A stretch of 64,000 nucleotides of DNA from JAFGQU01 sp964483625. GTDB taxonomy: Bacteria; Omnitrophota; Gorgyraeia; Duberdicusellales; 4484-171. The stretch is from positions 32,353 to 96,352 of the forward strand of contig CAZABB010000003.1 in assembly GCA_964483625.1 (NCBI GenBank), in the 5' to 3' direction. The position numbers and the translations under genes are program-made. This document shows, in pieces, positions 1 through 15,000 of the stretch (positions are counted from its first letter, which is position 1; the number at the start of each line of letters is the position of its first letter). Under the pieces are notes generated by a model. The model saw nothing but the letters and a program-made list of their open reading frames with translations, was not told where the DNA came from and made no database searches.

Positions 1-2
1 AT

Positions 3-3000
3 GGCGGTTTGTGGACGGTGATTACCGCTCTCCTTGTCGCAGTCCTGGCCCGTGTGGGATATGCCGCACGGGTTAAGGGAGATCCTGAGCAATCCGAGAA
101 ATATTTTCGTCTTGCCGGACAGTTTTTATCGGGCATCAAGGACGCCAATCAGAGAGAGGGAGATACGGGATACCGTTATTATGAATGTCATCGCAACGAT
201 CCGGAAAAAGAAAACAGGCCGCAGGGGACCTATGACTTCATTCCCAGCGCCGCCGCGTTTGTCATCGCCTCTCATCAGTACGTATGCTGTTTGCGTCAGG
301 TCGGCCGGATGCCGTCCAATAAAGAACTGGAGGATTTGACGGAGAGAGTAAGTGTTCCCGACAATTCTGTGTCGAAAACATACGGGGAAGAATTATTACC
401 GAAGGAGCACGTATTTTCGTGCGTTCTCTTCATCCTCTTGAGCGTATTCCTGATGGGGCAGGGGGCAGTCGACGGGACGCATCTTTCTTATCTGGCCGCG
501 TTTTCGGATGTTTTCGCGGCCGGTTCCTTTTTCTTCGTCTTTCTACTCGGAGCATGTACGGAAAGAGATGATGATACGGGAAGAATTCTGAGGCAGATGA
601 ACCGTTTGAAGCGCAATCTCGAAACCATTGCGCCGGATGAGCGGGAGGAAATCTTACGGAGCTTCCGGACGTATCTTTATTCATTACGTGAGAATCTTAC
701 CGCTTATGATATCAAACTTGAACGGCATGTAACCATTGATGCCGTCATTGGCGGGATCAGGGCCGATGTCGGGAACGCGGTGAGGGACAGCAGGTTCGTA
801 CGTAAATTCAAAGACGAATTGACCGATATCGTGGACGATACCGACCGGGTTGTCGCCGTCACCCCGGCAGGTTTCGTGCATATGTTCGGATTGCGCCATC
901 GAAGTGTCAATGCGTTTGTCATGAGTCCGGCCGGTGACGTAGTATTGCAGCGCCGGGTACATAATAAAGCCGAAGCGAAACGCCTCTCGATTTTCGGAGG
1001 GCATGTCGCGGCCGGGCAGAGCTATAGGGAGGCGATAGAACGCGAATTGCTGGAAGAGCTCGGTCTGGACACGATCGGAAAGGTTCTGGGCGGCACATTG
1101 ATTCTTCTCGGTGAAGAAGGACAGTTCCGCAACGACGCCCCGGCGAACAACGAGTTCCGGTCGCTCTATGTGTATATTTTGACCGGGCGAGAATATGAGC
1201 AGGTACGGTGGATGCGGGGCGATATCAACGAAAAGAAGAGTCAATATACCGAAGAAGAATTCCCCGACTGGATCGAAGTACAACAGAAGAAAAGAGAAGG
1301 GTATGGCGAAGTCTGGGGATACCATTTCGCGTCTTTAGAATCAGTCTTTGCCGGCTCAGGCCTCTCGGTCGAAGAAACGTATTCCGACGGCACGCTTACC
1401 GAAACGGTCGATTATACCCACGATCTTCTTCTTCCGCTCGTGCGGGGGAACGCTCCTTTGCGGGATGACGGGCGGGGATTTGATCTGCGAAAGGAAATTG
1501 AAAACGTTTTGCCCGATATTCCGGGAGTGTCATTCTTCGCCGGGCTTATCCCCGTGCTTTTTCTCGGAACGGGTTACTTTGCCGGTATGTCCGATATCCT
1601 TTCATCCCTTCCTTTTTTCTCATTTATGGACCTGCCGGTGTCCGGCATGTTTCTGTCTCTGATCTTCTCATGCCTGTCGATTCCTTTTCTCCTGGCCGTC
1701 ATGGCCCCCTACGATGATACCGTGGTGTGTCGTTTGGCTGGGAAAGTGTTCGACCGTACATTTACTTCCGCAAAGGAAGCAATGAATGAACTACAAAAAG
1801 CACTGCGCAGCAATGATGTCGACCTTTTTATGTCGGCCGCCTCGGCTCTGAAACGAATAATTGAACAAAGTAGTAATCCCTGGAAATTATTCGTTTCCTG
1901 CCGTGTTCACGGAAGTGCTTTCGAGAAAAATATTGCCCGGTATGCCGTGGAGAGATTGATTTCTGCCGCTCAAGAAAACCTCAATTCTTTCTCTACCCGG
2001 CTGAACCGGATGCGGGCATTTTTGAATAACGTAGGGATCGTCATATTTATGAGTTTTACACAGGAAGGTGATTTTGTTTTGGGGTGGGAACAATTCAGGG
2101 ATTATTTTCTCGAAAAAATTCCACATTTCACGTGTGATGATGAGTTGCCTGAAGAGCTGGAATTTCCCGCCGGACCGGAAAAGCTTGATGTGAGCGCCGT
2201 ACCGGTCTACGAATCGCCTGAGGAAATTTTCCGGGCACGGGGAATAACGCACAACGAGTATGTGACGACGTTGGGAAGAAAATGGATAGGACGGGATTCC
2301 GCCGCTCCCGATGCCTGGGAATATCTGGTACTGAAGATGCTCCAGAAAGGTGAGCAACCGGAGATTTTGGTCCGGGAGGGGAACAACTTTATTTTTCTGA
2401 ATAAGGCGCGAACGTTTTTAAAATTAAAACAACAATGGGCCCGTCCGCTTTCAGCTCAGAAAAGAGGAGAAGCGTCGGATTACAATGAAGACTTTGTCTG
2501 TAAAGTGAAGATAGATGAAGACCGGCTCTCCAGCCAAAGCCCTCTGGTATCCCTCAAAGATCCTTCGGTACAACAATACGATGGATACTGCCTGGTCCTG
2601 GTATGCCGGGAACGGTTAGAAACGTTGAGCTGGCTGGACCGGGCCGAAGACATCGAAGGGAAAGAAATAACCGAGCGGCGCTTCATGAAAGGAATTTTCC
2701 TCGCCGTTCATGATTTATTTGTCCTGTTGCGGTACAGAATCGTTCATCCTGACCTGGCTGAATTGTTTCACGACGAACGCATTCCTTCTCCCGGAAGCAC
2801 GGTTTCTGTAGGACAAAATCGTGATGACGGCGGAATCTATCGCTGGCCCGATTGGGGAAGGTTGGGAGCCTGGAAAAGGAGCGTGACATATTCCAACCTC
2901 CGCCTTTCCGGTTTCTCCGATGCGGCAAATATGTATTTCATCCGCTCGCTAAAGAAAGATCAACCTCTGACGGATCATTTCGCGAAATGTGGATTAGACG

Positions 3001-6000
3001 GTGATGCTTCTTTAGGGGAGTGGTTTTACCGTATTGCCGGGAGGTATCTTCTGGTCGTGGCCCTGGTTATTGCCTGCTGGCGCATTGAACGGGAGAAGTT
3101 CCACCGCCAGGATGAGCCGGCATTATCCGGACAGCTCCGGAGGGTATTCGCTTATGCCGTTGCCGTACATACCGGTGTCAGGGGAAAAGAGGGAGGTGTT
3201 GTTGATAGTGTATGTTCACTTCTTGACTGGGACCGTCTGGCGCGGCAGATGCTCTATTTTATGGACGGGGCGTATACGGCCGATTTTCTCAGTGAAGAAG
3301 CATCTCATCAAATAAGGAGGAAAAAGATCTATGCGCATACTCAGGGGGTTTTTATCCCGTCTCCGGAAAAGCTCATCGAAGAATCCCTTGGCTGGGATCT
3401 CCAACGGAAAGATCGTAGTATTTTTGATGAAAAGATCGGATGGAGCATGGTTTCCGGATATGCTGATTTAGGTGCGCCGAATGGGAAGAATCCTCTTCTG
3501 CAATTGCATAAAGCTCTTACCTTGATTGCTCTGTTCATGGTGGCTTCGCGGGGTATCATTGTCGCTCAGGAGGACCGCATTTCCGTTGAATCCGCTCGTG
3601 AAGAATATGTATTGGGTTCCTGGATGTTTCCTTTGGTGCTTCTGGCGGTATGTTTCGGAGTACATATCGATTTTTCCGGAGATATCCTGGTCGGTACCTG
3701 TACGTTTTGTACCGGTGTGATATTGATACCTGCGATACTGGGAGTGATGACCGTAAGAAGCGATGAAGTAACGTATGTTGAAACGGTTTTGGCCGAATTG
3801 GATGAACTTGACCGTTTCCGTCCGGGACATGCGGCGCGGATCATAAGCCTCTTAGAGGAGATCAGAAGTTTTGAACAGCGTGCGTGGCGTTCCTTTCAGA
3901 CAGAACATATCGTACTGATTTTTGAATCGTTACATTCATTGCAGCGGACCCTTCCTTTGCAGGAGGGGGTAAGAGAAATCAGTCCTTTGCGTGAAGCGAT
4001 TCACGAACATATTGAGGACAGTATTGAGCACTGTGCGTTTTCCATGCTCAAGGAGTTAACGCGGCATCCCGTGATCCTTAAGCATTTTATCTCATCGTTC
4101 GGAGAGAATCTGATCCCCTTGATTGTATTTGCCGAGGACAGGGAAGCGCTCAAATTTCTCAGTGAGCTTCCTCAGATATCATATGAGTTGCAACGATCTC
4201 AAGTCGAGCGGAATCCTCATTTGGTGGTGAAAGATTCCGAACTGTTCTCTGCCTGGGAATATTTAGCGTTACACGGGCTTACGTTCGATGCCCTGCTTGT
4301 AGGAGTCACCAAGCTGAGTGTGAGTGTGAACCAGGCCCCTCGGGAAAAAAGCATATATAGTAAGCTTGTACATTCCAGCCGGACATTAAACTGCCCCCAT
4401 ATCCATCCCGACAACTTGTCCGGCGCAATCCATGCTCTTTTACCTTTATATTTCGGTGAATATCTCGAACCAGCGTTGTCTTTTGTTGCCGAGGCCCGTA
4501 ATGCGGCGGGATCAGAGACAGTGCGGCCGGAGGTGTTAAGATCTCTGTTCTATGATAGATTTCTCACTACGAGAAAAATTGTCGTTCGTCTGAGTGAAAA
4601 TTACGGCGAAACCCTGCATGATTTTTATCGTCTTACCCGCTGTTCCGAACCGTTCATCGCTACCGCGGCTTTTGAACGCGTCCTGGAGATTTCCGCGGAC
4701 AGTATCGGGGGAAGCCGCAGGTGGGAGTCCGAGGTGAATGTCCGCGAATTAATACAGGTGGCACGGACATTTCTGATACCATCGTTGGTTTCGCTGATAG
4801 ACCATGAAGATGAACTCGTACGGTTAGCTTCCTATGACCAGTTGGTCCATCTCGCTGAAGACAAATATCTGTGGGAATGCGCCGATGAATCCTTATCCTT
4901 GTCTTCCGCCGGCTTAATGCGGGAAGCCGGCCGGGCTTTAGAGGATGTCCGTTCTCCTCTCCCGGCGTCTGGCGACGGGGCTTCGACCGTATTCATGCCC
5001 GATTGCCGGATAGGCATTACGGTTGAGGCCGTGGCCCGTACGGGGAAAGATTTTCGGATTGTAGGAATGGATTTTGGTGTCGAAGTTGCCTGTGAAGCAT
5101 GGCAGAGGAACGTGATATTCGAGCGGGTGACAATTATGGTATGGAATAAATGGCGTCCCGGTTTTACGCCGGAATCAGTTGCCGCCGTTATTTGTTTGAA
5201 TCCCTTCCTGGGGCTTAAGTCGCTTCCTCTTTTGCATCCAAAGGGATTAGTAAAATTTTCTTATTCTCCCGACTATCTTGAAGAAGAAAAAAGACAGATG
5301 GAAGAACGTTGGATTGATACTATTCTTATTCCGGGCGGGAAAATCATAATGGCTGTCGCCGATATTACCGAACAGAATGAATACGCTCAGATATTCTTTG
5401 AGCGGTATCTATGGGCCCGGGGGATCTGGGAACGGGTTACCGGATGGGAAGGGGTTCTTGCCCTGCTTCCCGGGATCTCTTCGGAGGATAAGAAAATGTT
5501 CATGTTTACCAAGCACGCTGAAGAAGATCCGTTCATACTTCTGCCCTGGCCTCTGCGGACGATGAAAGAAGGAGATCGGTTGCCTCACCTTAATTATTTT
5601 GCCCATGCGCTCAAAGAGGCATTTCGGGAAAAAATGGCCGATGTCATCGAACGTTACCAGGGACGAAGAGCCCGATCCGGATTGAAGCCGGTTCGGAACA
5701 TCATGGTGCTTATTGGCCGTCTCTCCGGTACCGATGGGGTTTCTCTGGAAACCATGAAAATAATTCGCCGGTTAAAGGCTATGGGACACAATGTAGCGGT
5801 GTATACCGGTAAGATCGATGACGTGAAACGGAGAGAGTTGGCTGAGTTAGAGGTTCCCGTACGCCTCAACAAAACGGCGCGGTTTCGACGCCAGACACTG
5901 GAGGGTTGGGGGATCCTTGAAGGGGGCGTTGCCGCCGACTGGCTTTCCTGGACGCACCCGACCAGCCTTGAAGATGAAGATAAATACCAATGGATGGCCG

Positions 6001-9000
6001 ATACGCTTATTGACGATGTAAAAGAACTGATTGAAGATATCGTTGAGTTTGTAGATGAGCATGATATCGATGTCGTACTCGGACAGAACCTTTCACTTCC
6101 CTGGTCATATCACCTTTCTCTGGCGGTTATCGTTCTCTATGAAATTTTCGGGATACATTTTATCGGTCATGACCACGACTTTGCCGGTCAGCGCGACTAT
6201 TGGGGGAAGATAGCCGAAATACTGAGAGAGGTCTTTCGTGAACTGTGTCCGCCTCACATCCCCACGGCGATTCACCAGGTCATCAATACCGCGTCTATCC
6301 GGGCCGTTCAGTCTTCGGCCCTTTTCGGCCGGGTCGTCCTTTTGCCCAATGTGTGGTATTTTGATACCCCGCAGGAAGAACTTCCTCCCGAGTTGCGTTC
6401 CCGTACCCCCGAAGAACTGCGGGAACTGCGTAAGGTGCTGCGTTTAGAAGAACACCATGTTCCGTTTCTGGTACCCGTTCGTCTGGTGGAACGTAAAGAC
6501 GTGATCAGTAAACTGTTAATCGCCTATCGTTTGAAACGAATCTGGCATGAGGAGGGAAGAGAGTTAACGCCGGTTCTGATTGTCACCCATGATGTAGCCG
6601 ATGAAGGGGAGGCGTATTTTCGGAGGATCCGGCGTATAGCCGACGCGTTACATCTGGAGATGCGTTTTGTCCATGATGAATTAGACAGGTATGAGGGATC
6701 GGTGCGTTTTACCGAATGGGATGCCTATAAACTTCCCGATGTCATCGGTTTTTATCTTTCCACCTGCGAAGGGTTCGGGAATGCTCTGCTGGAGATGATT
6801 TTCTTCTTCTGTCCGTTTATCATTCATCCCTACCCGGTATTTGAAGACGATATCAAACCGAAAGGAATCCGAGCTCTTGAAGAATATGTGCCCGCGGACC
6901 GAGGGGAGCTCAACCGGCTTATTGAAGAAATGGAGGTAACGGCGGCAACCCGGGATTCCGCCGTCGTCGGTGCGGCTCGGGCTGTTTCCCGTGAGGTCCT
7001 GCATTTCCGCAGTACCTGCATACCGGGTAGGTGGGACGGCCGCTGGACGGAGGAGACAGAAACCATGCTTAAGAGGAATTATGAAATTTGCCGGCAGTAT
7101 TATGCCATGGGTACGTTAAAAGATATCCTGGAGGGCACATTGCATATGGTCGATAAAGTCGCTGTTATTGAGTGGGTTTACCATCGTCTGCGGGAAAAAT
7201 TAAGAATGATTTCGCTGGAACATTCTATCCCGCCCTTTTTTACCGCTGAGACCTGGGAGAAGGTGATTATGAGGTATATTGGTGAGAAGTTCGAAGAGGT
7301 CCTCATTGAGCTTGACCGGGAAGTAAGATCGTTCATGGTAAACGGAGGCAATATCGGCAGTGAGATTGTGCGGCGGCAGTTACGGAATGATTTTATGCGT
7401 TACCTTGGCATTATTATTCCCGCTCTCTCTCAGTCGCAGAACTCCATCTTTTCCTTAGGGCGTCTTTTCCTGCCGCGTGAGGAAGACGGATATGGATTGG
7501 ATGTATTACTGCGGCAGTATTTTCATTCCCAATGGGGCGTTACCGTGGAGTTTTATCCCGAAAATGAACCGGCTGTTTCTCCACAAATACAGCCTTCCTA
7601 TCTGCTTCGAGCTATCGAGTCCCGTTACGCTCATGGCCGGCCGCTCTGGTGGGTTCGCGCCCTGTTGAGCCCGGTGGTCGTACCGCATGAGGCGGGTAAT
7701 CTTATCCAGGCGCGGGTGACGGGCAGGTGGGATGATATCGATTGGGACAGTTCCAGTATATTCGCCGGTATTACATATCAAGGGCGAGCGCCGCCGTGCG
7801 CGGGGGGGATTATTGGGAATATCATTTGTGCCGTTGTTTTTTTAATATCATCCTTTTATTTCCCTGGCTTGCTTGTTCTGGCGGTTGCTCATCTGATTCA
7901 TATTGGATTTGAACTCCGGAGATACCGGCAATATAGTCGGGAAGAGGTTGTAGCCGAACCGGAGGCATTGATGTCTCCGGCTTGCCGTTTTGACGGATAT
8001 AGGCGTCTGACCGCCGCCAGTCAGTACGATGCGGCCCGACGTTTTCAGGATGAAAAGATAGCCGCTGAGGGATTCAACCATCTCGGCGACATATTATCGC
8101 GTATCGGCCATTATATTTTTTATACGGGACATTATCAGGGGCCGGATCTCGCGGAGGAGTGTATTGATGAACTGGTCATTGCGGCGAATGACCCTCAGAC
8201 GATGTTTCGTTCTATTCAGACGCATAGCCGCGAAACCGCCCGGAAATGGTTCCTCTGGCATCTTGAAAACCTGCCGGGATTGCGGCTGTCCGCCGCAGAT
8301 ATCCATATGGTCATGCAACATATTGAGACCTATGTGGAAGCTTCTACGCAGGAAGCCGCGTTCGCCGCTCAGAGAGATTTGTTCCGAAAGGGAATAAAAC
8401 CGTCAATCGACTATTCGTTCCTGCCGTACGCGGTCGTTTCTTTCGATTGGAGTGCTCTCCAGATTTTATTTATAAGAGTAGAAGGATTTCGTGAATTTGT
8501 GCGTTATCTTATCACACGTGACGATGTTATTGTTCTGATAAATACGCGCGGCGGCAATCACGAAAAGATCGCCGAAGAGATGACGGCACGGTTATGTGGT
8601 TTTCGCGAAAGCCTGTATTATCAGGGGACGCTTCCCTGGCTCGATCTTGAAGTGGATATGGAATTTTCCCGGGAACAGGTGGTATCCGCCCCTCAGGGGA
8701 TCATGAATAAGTTCGATGCGCTTGAAAATTGGCTGAGCCGGCGCTATATAGCTCCCCGATATATTATCCATGTCGACGATAAGACCGTTGAGTTTCTGGC
8801 GTTTCGTAATAACATCAGTCATCTCAGAAGCATGATGACTTCGTTTATCCCGATAGATATGGATCCGGATCCTTCGCTCCAGACCGATGATGCCACGGTC
8901 GAGATAAAAGCCCGTGAGGCGTTTGCCCGTTTAAAATCTCTTCTTGCTTTTTCTCCCGGCGATCCCGCGCGCAGTTCCCGGGAATTGAACGAAGAGGAGG

Positions 9001-12000
9001 TTGAAGAACTCAGCCGGATCCGCGATACCCACTGTGTTACGATTGATGTGTCAGAGACAGTCCCTCTCTACACAGAAGAAAAAGAAAAAACCGCATTTCT
9101 TCTGCACCGGCATGGGTACCATGCTGTCGCCGAGGTCTTAGAAGGTTCGATTGTCATTCAGGCTCCGCCGCGGCTGCGCCGGGCAGTAGAAAAATTTCAG
9201 TCACGTCATCGCGATCCTGCCGTAACCGTCCACGCGCTGAACGCTGCTGTTCGGAAACAAAACCTTATCATCATTCTGGATGAGGAGCATATCGAACGTT
9301 CCCTTATTCATGAAGCCGGCGCTCTTGCCGGCTATGCCGATACCTATAACTACCGGCTGGAGAATATTACTGAATCGACGGAAGAAGAGGTTCTTTTCCA
9401 TTCAAAAATATCCCCGTTTGTCGAACCGCGTGTTCCTTGCGTAGAGGTAACCTTCGATTTTTCCGATATCCCCGCCGCCCTCGATACTGTCGCGGCCGGC
9501 GTCCGCGCCCGGACCGGGTATACCGTGGGGGCCCGCTTTGAGGTGAGAATCGACGGATTTGAGCCTGACGAATACATCCAGTTTAACCGGGGAGGGGAGC
9601 CGAAGATACTTTTCCTCGCTCCGGCGGGAGAACGAGTGATCCATCACCGGATTAAAAATCCTCACACGTTCACTTCCGAAAAAGAATATCTGGCTGATTT
9701 ACAACAGCGTCTGATTTCTTCCGGAATGAGTCCGGACGGATTGAACGTAAGGATGAGCTGTGACGGAACGCCGTATCAGATTACGGTCGCGATGAGCAGC
9801 CCGATCCGGGAGAAAGAGATCGAGAGGATACGCCGGATATGTGCCTTCCCGTCATATCGTATGCGGGCAATGATGAAAGCTGTCTGGGAAGAAATGGAGC
9901 GGGGCCTGCGCGGATTAGCGAGTTCTTTGCGAATGCTGCCTTCCTACACGGATATCCCCCGCGGAGAAAAAGGTCTTTATCTTGCGCTTGATCTGGGCGG
10001 CACCAATTTCCGGGTATTAATGGTTCACCTTCGCGGCCAGGGTGAGAAGCCGGTTGTAATCAGTAAAAAATATAAGCTTGATGAGAAGTATATCCGGGGA
10101 ACCGGCCGGGATCTTTTCGATGCGCTTGCCGGATATATCAAGGAATTTTTGCGGGAACACGGTTATGAAGATGAATATGTCGTAGGATTTACCTTTTCTT
10201 TCCCCGTCGACCAGAAAGCGATAGACAAAGGGGTTCTTATTGAGTGGACTAAAGGATGGGATGCGGCAGGGGTGGAAGGAGAAGACGTCGTCCGGTTGCT
10301 GAATGAGGCGCTGGAACGGGTAGGTGTGAACAATGTAAAAGTAGTCTCGCTGGATAACGATACCGTAGGAACTCTTGTCGCCCGGGCTTACCTTGATTCC
10401 GAATGTGATATTTCCGCGATTCTGGGTACGGGAACGAATGTGAGCTATCGGGAGATGGCCGCCAATATTATAAAGTCCATCGGTCCGTACGCCGGCACGC
10501 ATATGATTATCAACATGGAATCGGGTAATTTCAATAAAGCTTTGCCCGGTACCGAATATGATTTGCTCCTTGACGCGCTGTCGGCGAATCCGGGCGCTCA
10601 ACGCCAGGAAAAAATGGTCTCAGGGAAATATCTGGGAGAGCTCACCCGTCTTATTCTGATCGATTTGATCGAGAAGGGAGTACTTTTAAAGGGAGACGTT
10701 CCTCATCTTTTGCGGAAAGGAGATAGTTTCGATAGTATCCATATGGCTACGATCGAGGGGGATACGTCGCGTGCGTTCTGGCGTACGCGCTGGCTCCTGC
10801 GGCGCTGGTATATCGTTCCCTGTTCGTGGGAGGACGCCCGGGCCGTTCAGGAAATCTGCCGTTGCGTTTCCACCCGGGCGGCTCAGGTTGCCGCGACATT
10901 ACTTGCGGCGACGGTAGTAAAAACAGATCCCGATCTTGCCCGGCATCATACGATTGCCGTTGACGGAAGTATATTCGAAAAGTACCCCCGTTTTGCCGAG
11001 AAAATGGAAGAGACATTTGCGATACTGTTCGGCGAAAAGTCTTCCCTGATTACCATGAAACTTACCCATGACGGGTCCGGTATCGGCGCGGCGGTTATCG
11101 CGGCGATCGCGGTACGGATGGCTCAAAAATCGTCTTCGAGGGTATCGGCAGATTCAACGCCGTATCAAGCGGTACCGGGATTCTTCCTGGGAATATTCAG
11201 TGCCAATAGCTTTTTTATTGAAAGAGGGGACATCTCTTTCTCGTCTTCCGTATTTTTATATATTCCGGTTTTTCTGACGCTGACCGGTATGCTGATTGTG
11301 CTTTATCTGCTCTTGCGGTCCCTGTTGCCTCCCTTTTCTCCCGTTCCGGTCTCTTCTCCCCGCAGACCATCCCGTTCGAGCCGTGACGAAGGAGAAAAAG
11401 AAGGTTTCGTATCAAATATCACACAGCGGTGGTATGTGGTGGGCATCGGGATGCTCATTGTCATATTACTCCTGGCGATAGCACTGAAAAGCGGAGCGGT
11501 AAGTGTGTTCTGTTTTGCTATTCTTGGTTCAGTATTGACTGACGGCGATAAGGTGGGACAACGGAAAAACGGGTATACCCTGATTGAAGAGGATATAGAA
11601 AAGATCGTCGAAGCCGCACTACATGTTCTGGAGAACACCGGAGTTAAAGCTGATGAAGGGTCTTTGCGAGAATGCTGGCGTCAGCTTGGCGCTCGGATAG
11701 ATGAAGAAGAGAGCCGCGTGTTGATATCCCGTGATCTGGTTGAGTACGCTCTCGGGGAAGCAGCCTCTCAGGTGCGGTTATACGGAAGGATTCCTGATCC
11801 TGATGACGGTCGTAATCATGATGTGGTCGTGGGAGATGGAGAGGTGTATCACGGAACAGGAGGCAAATGCGGAAAGGTGATGGATACCACGGGAGAAGTG
11901 CGTGAAAGTAGATTAGCCGATTTATTCCATATCGGACGGGTCGTAGAGACCTGTGAACATCTTAAGTTCTACATCTCCCCGGTCAGCGCCCGGGATATCC

Positions 12001-15000
12001 CTTCCAAAATCGAAGCGGTGAACAGGTTCTATGTCTGTCTGGCGGCGACTCATAAACACGTGATGACCAATTGCGAATCGCTCGTTTTAGAGGATGAACC
12101 CGCCGGGATAGAGGGAAAAGACGGCACCGCTTTGGCTGTCGAAAACGTACGTGAAGTGATCGAGCTTGCCGCGATGATCGCGGGAGATAAAAAATCATTG
12201 CGGGAACGTCCGATCATTTCCTTTATTGTTACCGGGATTATCAGCCCCCTGTCGTTCGATTCGTCGGGGATGAAAATATTGGACGAGATACTCGACCAGG
12301 GAATTCCCGTGATGCTTTCTTCGGCCCCGCAGACAGGGACGACCGGTCCGGCGGCGCTTGCCGGTACGCTGGTTCAGGTCTATGCCGAACAGCTTGCCCT
12401 TCTTACCTATATAAACCTCAAAAAATCGGGGTATCCGGTGCTTCTGGGAGGAATGCCTTCGGTAGCCGATCTGCGTACGGGAAGCTTTTCCGGCGGGGCG
12501 CCGGAATTTGCGATGATGAACGCCGCGGCGGTACAGATCGCCGGTTATCTGAAGCTTCCGATCTGTGTCTCGGGAGGGATGCCGGACACAAAAGTCCTCG
12601 ATTGTCAGGACGGATATGAGGAGACCTTGCGGATGTGGACCGCATTTTCCAACGGTTGCGCCCTCCGGCATGCCGGACTGATAGAGGGTGGGCTTACGGC
12701 TTCATATTCCCAGTATCTGCTTGATGATGAAATGATTGGCCTCCTTGTCCGGATAAGACGGGGAATTCAGGTAAACGATGATACGCTTGCCGTCGGAGTT
12801 ATCGATGACGTGGCAAGAAGTTCCGGTCATTATCTAGGACAGGAACATACCTTACAACACATGCGTGATGGTGAATTCGTGTACCCGCGATTGATGGACC
12901 GCAACGCGCGTGAGATTTGGGAACAGTCGGGAGGGCTCACGATGGCCGAGAGAGCCGCGCGGGAGGCGGATAAGATTCTTGCTGAAGAAGGAGGAATCGT
13001 TATCGATAGTGAAACGGACGAACGTATACGCGAGCGATTTGATATACGCCTGCCGCGAAATATCGGAAAGCCTCTTGGAGACCGGCCGGTGTATATTTAT
13101 ATCGAACCATCGCGGGAAATGGAAGAGTGTCCGGAAAGGGTAGAAGATACCGTGAAGGTTGTAGAGCAGATATCCGGAGGGAGAATAGAAGTGTTTTCTT
13201 ACGGCGATATTACCATAGAAGAGGTTAAGGAACTTAATCCTACCGCTCTTATTCTGGGAGGTTTCTATCACAGCTGGGAGGATATTTCAGTGTCTTCGCT
13301 GTATAACATTCTTAAAGTCATCCATTGGGTAAGTATTCCTATCCTGGGGATCTGCGGCGGACATCAGCTTTTGGGTTTCGCCTTCGGTCGGTTCTTGGGT
13401 GGAGAAGTCTTTGTCGATCAGTCGATCGTAGACGAAGGGACTGTCGTGGAAGGTTTTTATCCCATTACTCACGCAGAAAATAACCCTCTTTTTACCGGTG
13501 TTCCCCAGCAGGCCTGTGTGTGGTGTCATCATTCCTGTGAGATAAAAGTAAAACAACTATCTCCGATGTTTACCGTGACTGCCGGGAGTGGGCATTGTGC
13601 CATCGAGGCGATCCAGCATCTGTATCTTCCGGTGTTTGGGGTGCAATTTCATCCCGAAAGGTTTAATCGGGAACATTCCTATGGGAAGAAGGTATTAGAG
13701 AACTTCTTTTTTCTGGCGGAGAGGTATCGCAATATCAATGCTGGTCTTCAGGTCGGCTACCGTCAGGGGGGGCGTATTTTTGTGAAGCTGTTCACAATGC
13801 GCACCTATGCCTTTTTATTGCGGCGATGGCGTAGAATAAAAACCTGCATACATATCGTCCGTCCTCGTATCGTCGATACAATACATAAAATAACGCAGGG
13901 ATATTCACAGTGTTCTCAGAAACTTAAAGATGTTTTAGGGAAGCGCTTCCGGGTGTTCAAGAGATATGTAGCCCTTTCCGGCAAACGTACGGATTTGTCC
14001 CAGAGGGATGATTGGAATCGTTTGTATCAGGGATTGGCATTATTGGGATTGTTAAATATAGATTCTGATACCGGACGTCCGGTATTGGTGCAGGAGTTGA
14101 GAAAACAAGGCACATCGATCCAGGATGTTCATATTCTCCTTTATGTCACGATTATGTACGGATTGATCAGAGGAAACGTGACTGCCAGTGATGGAGAAGG
14201 GAACTTTGTCATGCAGAGTGCTCTAAGCCGGCATCCGGCGATCGCCGAAAGATTACTCGTCTACATTCATGCCCGGTTTCATTATATTGCCGAGGGAGAC
14301 AACGAATATGTTTCTCAGAAGAGGAGAGATATCGAAACAGTGATTGAGGAAACCGCGGGAGGCGATATCGTGTTGTTTCAGAACTATCTTGTCATGTGTG
14401 ATGCTCTGGTGACATCAAATGCGCTTTCCTGGCGGTACAATTCACGGGATCCTCCGGTGCTGGTTTTTGACGGCCGGATATTGCCTCTGCCCGACCACAG
14501 CCCGGATATCTATCGGGTGATAATGATTCCCGACCGTACCGGAAGCATTTCTCTGGTGATTAAGACCGATGAGGTTTCTGCCGGAGGTATCCGTGTGAAG
14601 TTCCTGGATGGCGGTACTACGTGTTTGAACGATATCTTTGAAGAAGACAGCGGTCTGGCTATGGGAATGGCGTTTAAGGATGTCTGGGCTTCTTTGGTGA
14701 GCAATCCCATCCCTTATTTGGGATCAAAGACTCTCACCGTGTTGGCTCCTGATGCCGATATCGATAATGTACTTATCCGTATGGGACGGTCTCTCGTCAA
14801 TGTAATCGGCGATGACGGCGTTTGGCCCAAGAACATTGCCGGTCCGGACATGAATTCCGCCGGGCATATTCAGGGGTTGGTCGATGCCGTACGGGATGAA
14901 TACCGGCGGCACGCCGAATATGAATGCGCTCTGCTTCTTGGCGAATCGGGAGGAGCAGAACACCTAGTTGAACGTGCGTCTTTGGGAGAAGAATCTCCGC

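Noticed and set aside
3311..3471. AAGGAGG followed by ATG at 3331 inside the giant gene
   Set aside because: The ATG is out of frame with the giant gene and opens only about 46 codons without recognisable sequence; probably chance.
9290..9340. HExxH-type zinc protease in the giant protein
   Set aside because: The HEAGA run lacks the second histidine and no third ligand motif follows.
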